From an uncultured Caldimicrobium sp. (GTDB taxonomy: Bacteria; Desulfobacterota; Thermodesulfobacteria; Thermodesulfobacteriales; Thermodesulfobacteriaceae): a stretch of 7,817 bases of DNA. Below, piece after piece: positions 4,829-7,817 of this stretch (its first letter is position 1; every line of letters begins with the position of its first letter). Below the pieces are notes generated by a model. That model saw only the letters and a list, made by a program, of their open reading frames with translations, had not been told where the DNA came from and did no database searches. The stretch spans positions 1-7,817 of the forward strand of contig CALLJI010000100.1 in NCBI GenBank assembly GCA_938091475.1. Reading direction: 5' to 3'. The position numbers were made by a program, and so were the translations under genes.

Positions 4829-7817
4829 TTATTTTGTTATTTTCCCTTTATAAATATCTCCTGTGATACCATTTAGGGTAAGCCAATCTCCCAGGGCTAT
4901 TTGTTCTTCCTTAAGTTTAGCAGATTTTTTAAGATCATCAATGCGTAAGTCCTCGCATCCAACTACACAAACCTTTCCTAATCTACCTGCTACAATAGCT
5001 GCGTGAGAGGTCTGACCCCCTCTTGCAGTTAATAACCCTTGAACTAAAGAAATTTCCTTAATATTGTCTGGCACAGTATCATATCTTATAAGAATTAAAG
5101 GATCACCTGTTTCTTTGAATTTATAAATATCTTCCAAGGAGAAAACAGCTCTGCCAGAAACCAGGCTACCTGAGACGCCTATACCTCTTCCCAGATAAAC
5201 CAAACTCTCCAAAGCCTTCTTCTGAAAAGAAGGCAACTCCTTTTCATCCCTGAGTATAATATCTCGTACTTGGAGAATATACAAATCTTTAGGATCCTCA
5301 CTTTCAAAAGTAAATTCTATTTCTTGATGGTCCCAGCCCTGTTCATAAACCAAGTTATAAGCTAAATTCAGCAAAGCTTCATAAATCTTTGGAAAAGCTT
5401 CTTCCAAAGAAGGACCCTCTCTATTTTCTGTCTTCCTTTGTTCAATAGAGATGGGATAAGCATTTACTAAACCCGAGACCACATCTTCTCCCTGATTATA
5501 AGTAGTATAATCACCCCATAAAAAGATACGGGGAAATTTCCCTTGAGGTGAGGTAGTAAAAATAACCCCAGTACCAGAGTTATTACCTATATTTCCAAAT
5601 ACCATCTCTTGAATGATGATAGCTGTTCCCCAATCCTCAGCAATTTCCATCAGCTCTCTGTAGTAAACAGCTTTCTGATGATACCAAGAATTTAAAATAA
5701 GTTCTATACCTTTGAAAAGCTGTTCCCAGGGATCATCTACTAAAGGTATCCCTAATTTTTCTATCTCCTTCCTGTATATCAAGGCCAGATCTCTCATAGC
5801 CTCACCAGGAAATTCTCTTTTCATTTTTACATTATACTTTCTTTTATGCTCCCTCATCAAACGATTAAAAAAGTCTCTGTTTATACCTTGAGCCATAGCC
5901 CAGTTTTGAAGAAACCGCCTATAGGTATCCCAGGCAAACCATAAATTGTTAGTTCTTTTAGCCAAACCTTCAGCTATTTCAGGATTAATTCCAACATTTA
6001 ATATAGAACTCATCATACCTGGCATAGAAATAGTTGCTCCACTTCTAACACTAAGTAGCAAAGGATGAGAAAGGTCCCCATATTTATTACCACTCTTTGC
6101 CTCAATTACTTTGATAGCCTCTCTTACTAAAAGCTCATATACCTTCCAGAGTTGATCGTATTTTTTTAAGAATTTATAAGCTCTAAAGATTTCCGTGGTT
6201 AAGATAAAACCAAAGGGAATTTTCACGGGAAGGGAAGAGAGCTTTGAGAGCTGTACTAAATTATAAGCCTTACCTCCGAGATAAATAAGATTGTTTGCTA
6301 AAGGATTAGGCTCATCTGTAAAAGAAATAGCCTTTCTAAGATCAAAGGTTAGTAATAAATTTAAATCCTCTCTATTGACTCTCTCTTTGTTTCTAATAAG
6401 AGCTTGATAAACCTTTTTTAGAAATCTATCCAAATATTTAAGAACAAAACCATTATTTATAATATCTTTAATGACTAATTCACTTAAGTAATAATAGGCT
6501 TCCTCTTTTTCTCTTTTTTTGAGGTATTTTTTGTATTTTTCCTGAAGTGCCTCGTAATCGAGATTATCAAAGATTAGGGGGAAAACCTTTAGGTAGGGAT
6601 TTATATAATAAGACTTCAATATGTGTTGAACCCCTTCCAAAAGCCCTTTAAAGATATCTAAATACTGATCAAAGGTAAGGGGATAACTTTTAAGAGAATT
6701 CTCAAGCAAATCTAAGTATAGATTGAATTTTTGGGAGGTAATTCCATCAATATGTAAAGCCTTTTTAAAGAGATATAGGATTTTTAAAATCCTAAAAAAT
6801 TGGTTTTTCGTTAAGAAATCTATATTGAAGGTTTCTACCAATTCTTCAAAAATTTTTTCCGCTAGATATTCAAGCCTAAAGGATAAACCTAAGGCATCAA
6901 ATTTTTTTTCTTTATATCTTCCATACATAGAGGGAATATCCACCGCAATATGCCTTTTTATAAAAATTTCTTCAACGGGAGTAAATTTCTGGGGAGATAA
7001 GATATAATTCTCCTTTAACTCCTTTAAACCCTCTAAAAGCAAATTTAATTTTCTAAAGAGATCACCAACTTTTAGGATTTCTGGAATCTTTTCTACAAAG
7101 GCAAACCCTAAGGATTTATATTGTTCAAGAAATGCTTCTATATCCGTTAAATATCCAAAATATTTTTGCTTTTCAAGTTTAAAGAGATGAATGAGATAAT
7201 AAACTTTTTTCTTGTCTATCTCACTGGCTTCAACTTTTTCAAGGGCCCTTTGAATATCTTTTAAATTAAGTTCTAAAAATTCTTCTACTGTATATATAGA
7301 AAAGACTTTAAAAAGTTCAGCTAAAATTCTCTGTAAAGGTAGATGATAAGAAATCTCTTCTTTAACAATTCTTTGCCAAATATGAAAGGGTAAATATTTT
7401 TTGATGTGTGTGCCATCTAAAGTAAACCAATACTGAAAAATAGCTCTAATAAAGTCAATAGCTAAGCTTGAATTTTCAATGTGAATAAATTTCCTTAAAA
7501 AGTGTAATAGGGTGTCCTTTCTCTGGGAGATTTCATCAACTTCTGTGGAGAGATCTCTTATAAGACCTTCAGCTCCAATTTCATTGAAAAATACTGGCAA
7601 AATTTTACAAAATTGTTTTACCAGGTTATAAACTGGTTTTATAGGAGCGTTCAATAAAGAAGTAATCTCTCTTTGGAAAAGATCCGTATCTTTAAGGGAT
7701 AAACCATAAATCCTAAGATTGAGATGAAGTGCAGAAAGGAGGCTTGAACACCATTCGGGATGCTCTTTAAATATCTCTAACCAAGTTTTGATATTTAAAA
7801 GATGATTTGGATTATCT
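4829..7817 (-). CDS. PPDK-like dikinase: ATP-grasp plus phosphohistidine domain, no PEP/pyruvate barrel, long N-terminal extension; start beyond right edge
   Basis: The frame is open from the right edge to TAA at 4829, about 995 codons. Residue numbers here count from an in-frame TTG at 7654. The ATP-grasp domain (about 445-805) matches pyruvate phosphate dikinase: LGGKAYNL with K462, SVRSGA with R537, SMPGMMSSILNVG, GNNSGTGVIFT, QGEDVVSG, QEIEFT (E778, E780) and LQVR (Q795, R797). A swivelling phosphohistidine domain follows, with RGGQTSHAAIV (H884 phosphorylated) and a terminal GDWLTLNGITGDIYKG. In PPDK a TIM barrel of about 350 residues binding PEP/pyruvate comes next; here the gene stops and gap begins 13 bases later. 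The preceding sequence, at least 490 residues, is charged and helical and unrecognised. No ATG, GTG or TTG occurs between 7655 and the edge, and the TTG lacks a good ribosome-binding site, so the true start lies outside. ATP-dependent His phosphorylation is likely; the acceptor is unknown. Confidence 0.85.
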   Translation of the reverse strand, partial: DNPNHLLNIKTWLEIFKEHPEWCSSLLSALHLNLRIYGLSLKDTDLFQREITSLLNAPIKPVYNLVKQFCKILPVFFNEIGAEGLIRDLSTEVDEISQRKDTLLHFLRKFIHIENSSLAIDFIRAIFQYWFTLDGTHIKKYLPFHIWQRIVKEEISYHLPLQRILAELFKVFSIYTVEEFLELNLKDIQRALEKVEASEIDKKKVYYLIHLFKLEKQKYFGYLTDIEAFLEQYKSLGFAFVEKIPEILKVGDLFRKLNLLLEGLKELKENYILSPQKFTPVEEIFIKRHIAVDIPSMYGRYKEKKFDALGLSFRLEYLAEKIFEELVETFNIDFLTKNQFFRILKILYLFKKALHIDGITSQKFNLYLDLLENSLKSYPLTFDQYLDIFKGLLEGVQHILKSYYINPYLKVFPLIFDNLDYEALQEKYKKYLKKREKEEAYYYLSELVIKDIINNGFVLKYLDRFLKKVYQALIRNKERVNREDLNLLLTFDLRKAISFTDEPNPLANNLIYLGGKAYNLVQLSKLSSLPVKIPFGFILTTEIFRAYKFLKKYDQLWKVYELLVREAIKVIEAKSGNKYGDLSHPLLLSVRSGATISMPGMMSSILNVGINPEIAEGLAKRTNNLWFAWDTYRRFLQNWAMAQGINRDFFNRLMREHKRKYNVKMKREFPGEAMRDLALIYRKEIEKLGIPLVDDPWEQLFKGIELILNSWYHQKAVYYRELMEIAEDWGTAIIIQEMVFGNIGNNSGTGVIFTTSPQGKFPRIFLWGDYTTYNQGEDVVSGLVNAYPISIEQRKTENREGPSLEEAFPKIYEALLNLAYNLVYEQGWDHQEIEFTFESEDPKDLYILQVRDIILRDEKELPSFQKKALESLVYLGRGIGVSGSLVSGRAVFSLEDIYKFKETGDPLILIRYDTVPDNIKEISLVQGLLTARGGQTSHAAIVAGRLGKVCVVGCEDLRIDDLKKSAKLKEEQIALGDWLTLNGITGDIYKGKITK

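Larger units (their letters stand above)
1..7817 (-). other. Probable single co-directional operon spanning the whole window
   Basis: Eight minus-strand genes follow one another with gaps of 13, 3, -38, 1, 0, -4 and 6 bases. There is no non-coding stretch longer than 13 bases, no room for a terminator between genes, and several start/stop overlaps that favour translational coupling. Both end genes run off the window, so the promoter and terminator are not visible. Promoters embedded in coding sequence cannot be excluded. The operon is inferred from spacing and direction only. Confidence 0.8.

Noticed and set aside
6776..6794. Perfect inverted repeat with 9-base arms (TAGGATTTT / AAAATCCTA) around one T
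   Set aside because: It lies within the dikinase coding sequence in an AT-rich Ile-Leu-Lys stretch; a one-base centre makes it a poor hairpin and it has no operator-like context. Probably chance.
6723..7007. Plus-strand open frame of 94 codons inside the dikinase gene
   Set aside because: It is antisense to the helical N-terminal region, with no family features.

Overview
The window looks like a piece of a compact, AT-rich bacterial chromosome; GC appears to be in the mid-to-upper 30s percent, judged by eye. The proteins are rich in Lys, Glu and Ile. Gene spacing is nearly zero, the core genes are bacterial (nusB, cmk, glmS), and an extended glyceraldehyde-3-phosphate dehydrogenase sits beside a dikinase-like protein. 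Together these suggest a thermophilic anaerobe near the Thermodesulfobacteria or deltaproteobacteria. That placement is an inference from sequence style and remembered families; no database was searched.

Every supported gene is on the minus strand, so transcription runs from the right edge to the left. In order of transcription: (1) a very large PPDK-like dikinase (7817 to 4829, start beyond the right edge); (2) an extended class I GAPDH (4815 to 3577); (3) nusB (3573 to 3142); (4) a class I SAM-dependent methyltransferase (3179 to 2313, overlapping nusB); (5) a small heavy-metal-associated (HMA) protein (2311 to 2105); (6) cytidylate kinase cmk (2104 to 1439); (7) a small HNH-nuclease-like protein (1442 to 1137); (8) the first 376 codons of glmS (1130 to beyond the left edge). 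The spacings are 13, 3, -38, 1, 0, -4 and 6 bases. This leaves no room for internal terminators or promoters outside coding sequence, so the genes most likely form one operon whose promoter and terminator lie outside the window. No tRNA, rRNA, CRISPR, IS element or other mobile signature was seen, and the plus strand shows no credible gene.

The operon mixes central carbon metabolism (dikinase, GAPDH), transcription antitermination and rRNA synthesis (NusB), nucleotide supply (Cmk), cell-envelope amino-sugar supply (GlmS) and three small or uncharacterised genes. The most unusual gene is the first. It has the PPDK ATP-grasp and phosphohistidine domains with nearly all active-site residues, but stops exactly where the PEP/pyruvate-binding barrel should begin. 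In its place it carries at least about 490 residues of unrecognised helical N-terminal sequence. It may be a dikinase with a different phosphate acceptor or a partner-dependent one. The adjacent GAPDH is about 75 residues longer than usual and lacks the aspartate normally associated with NAD preference.
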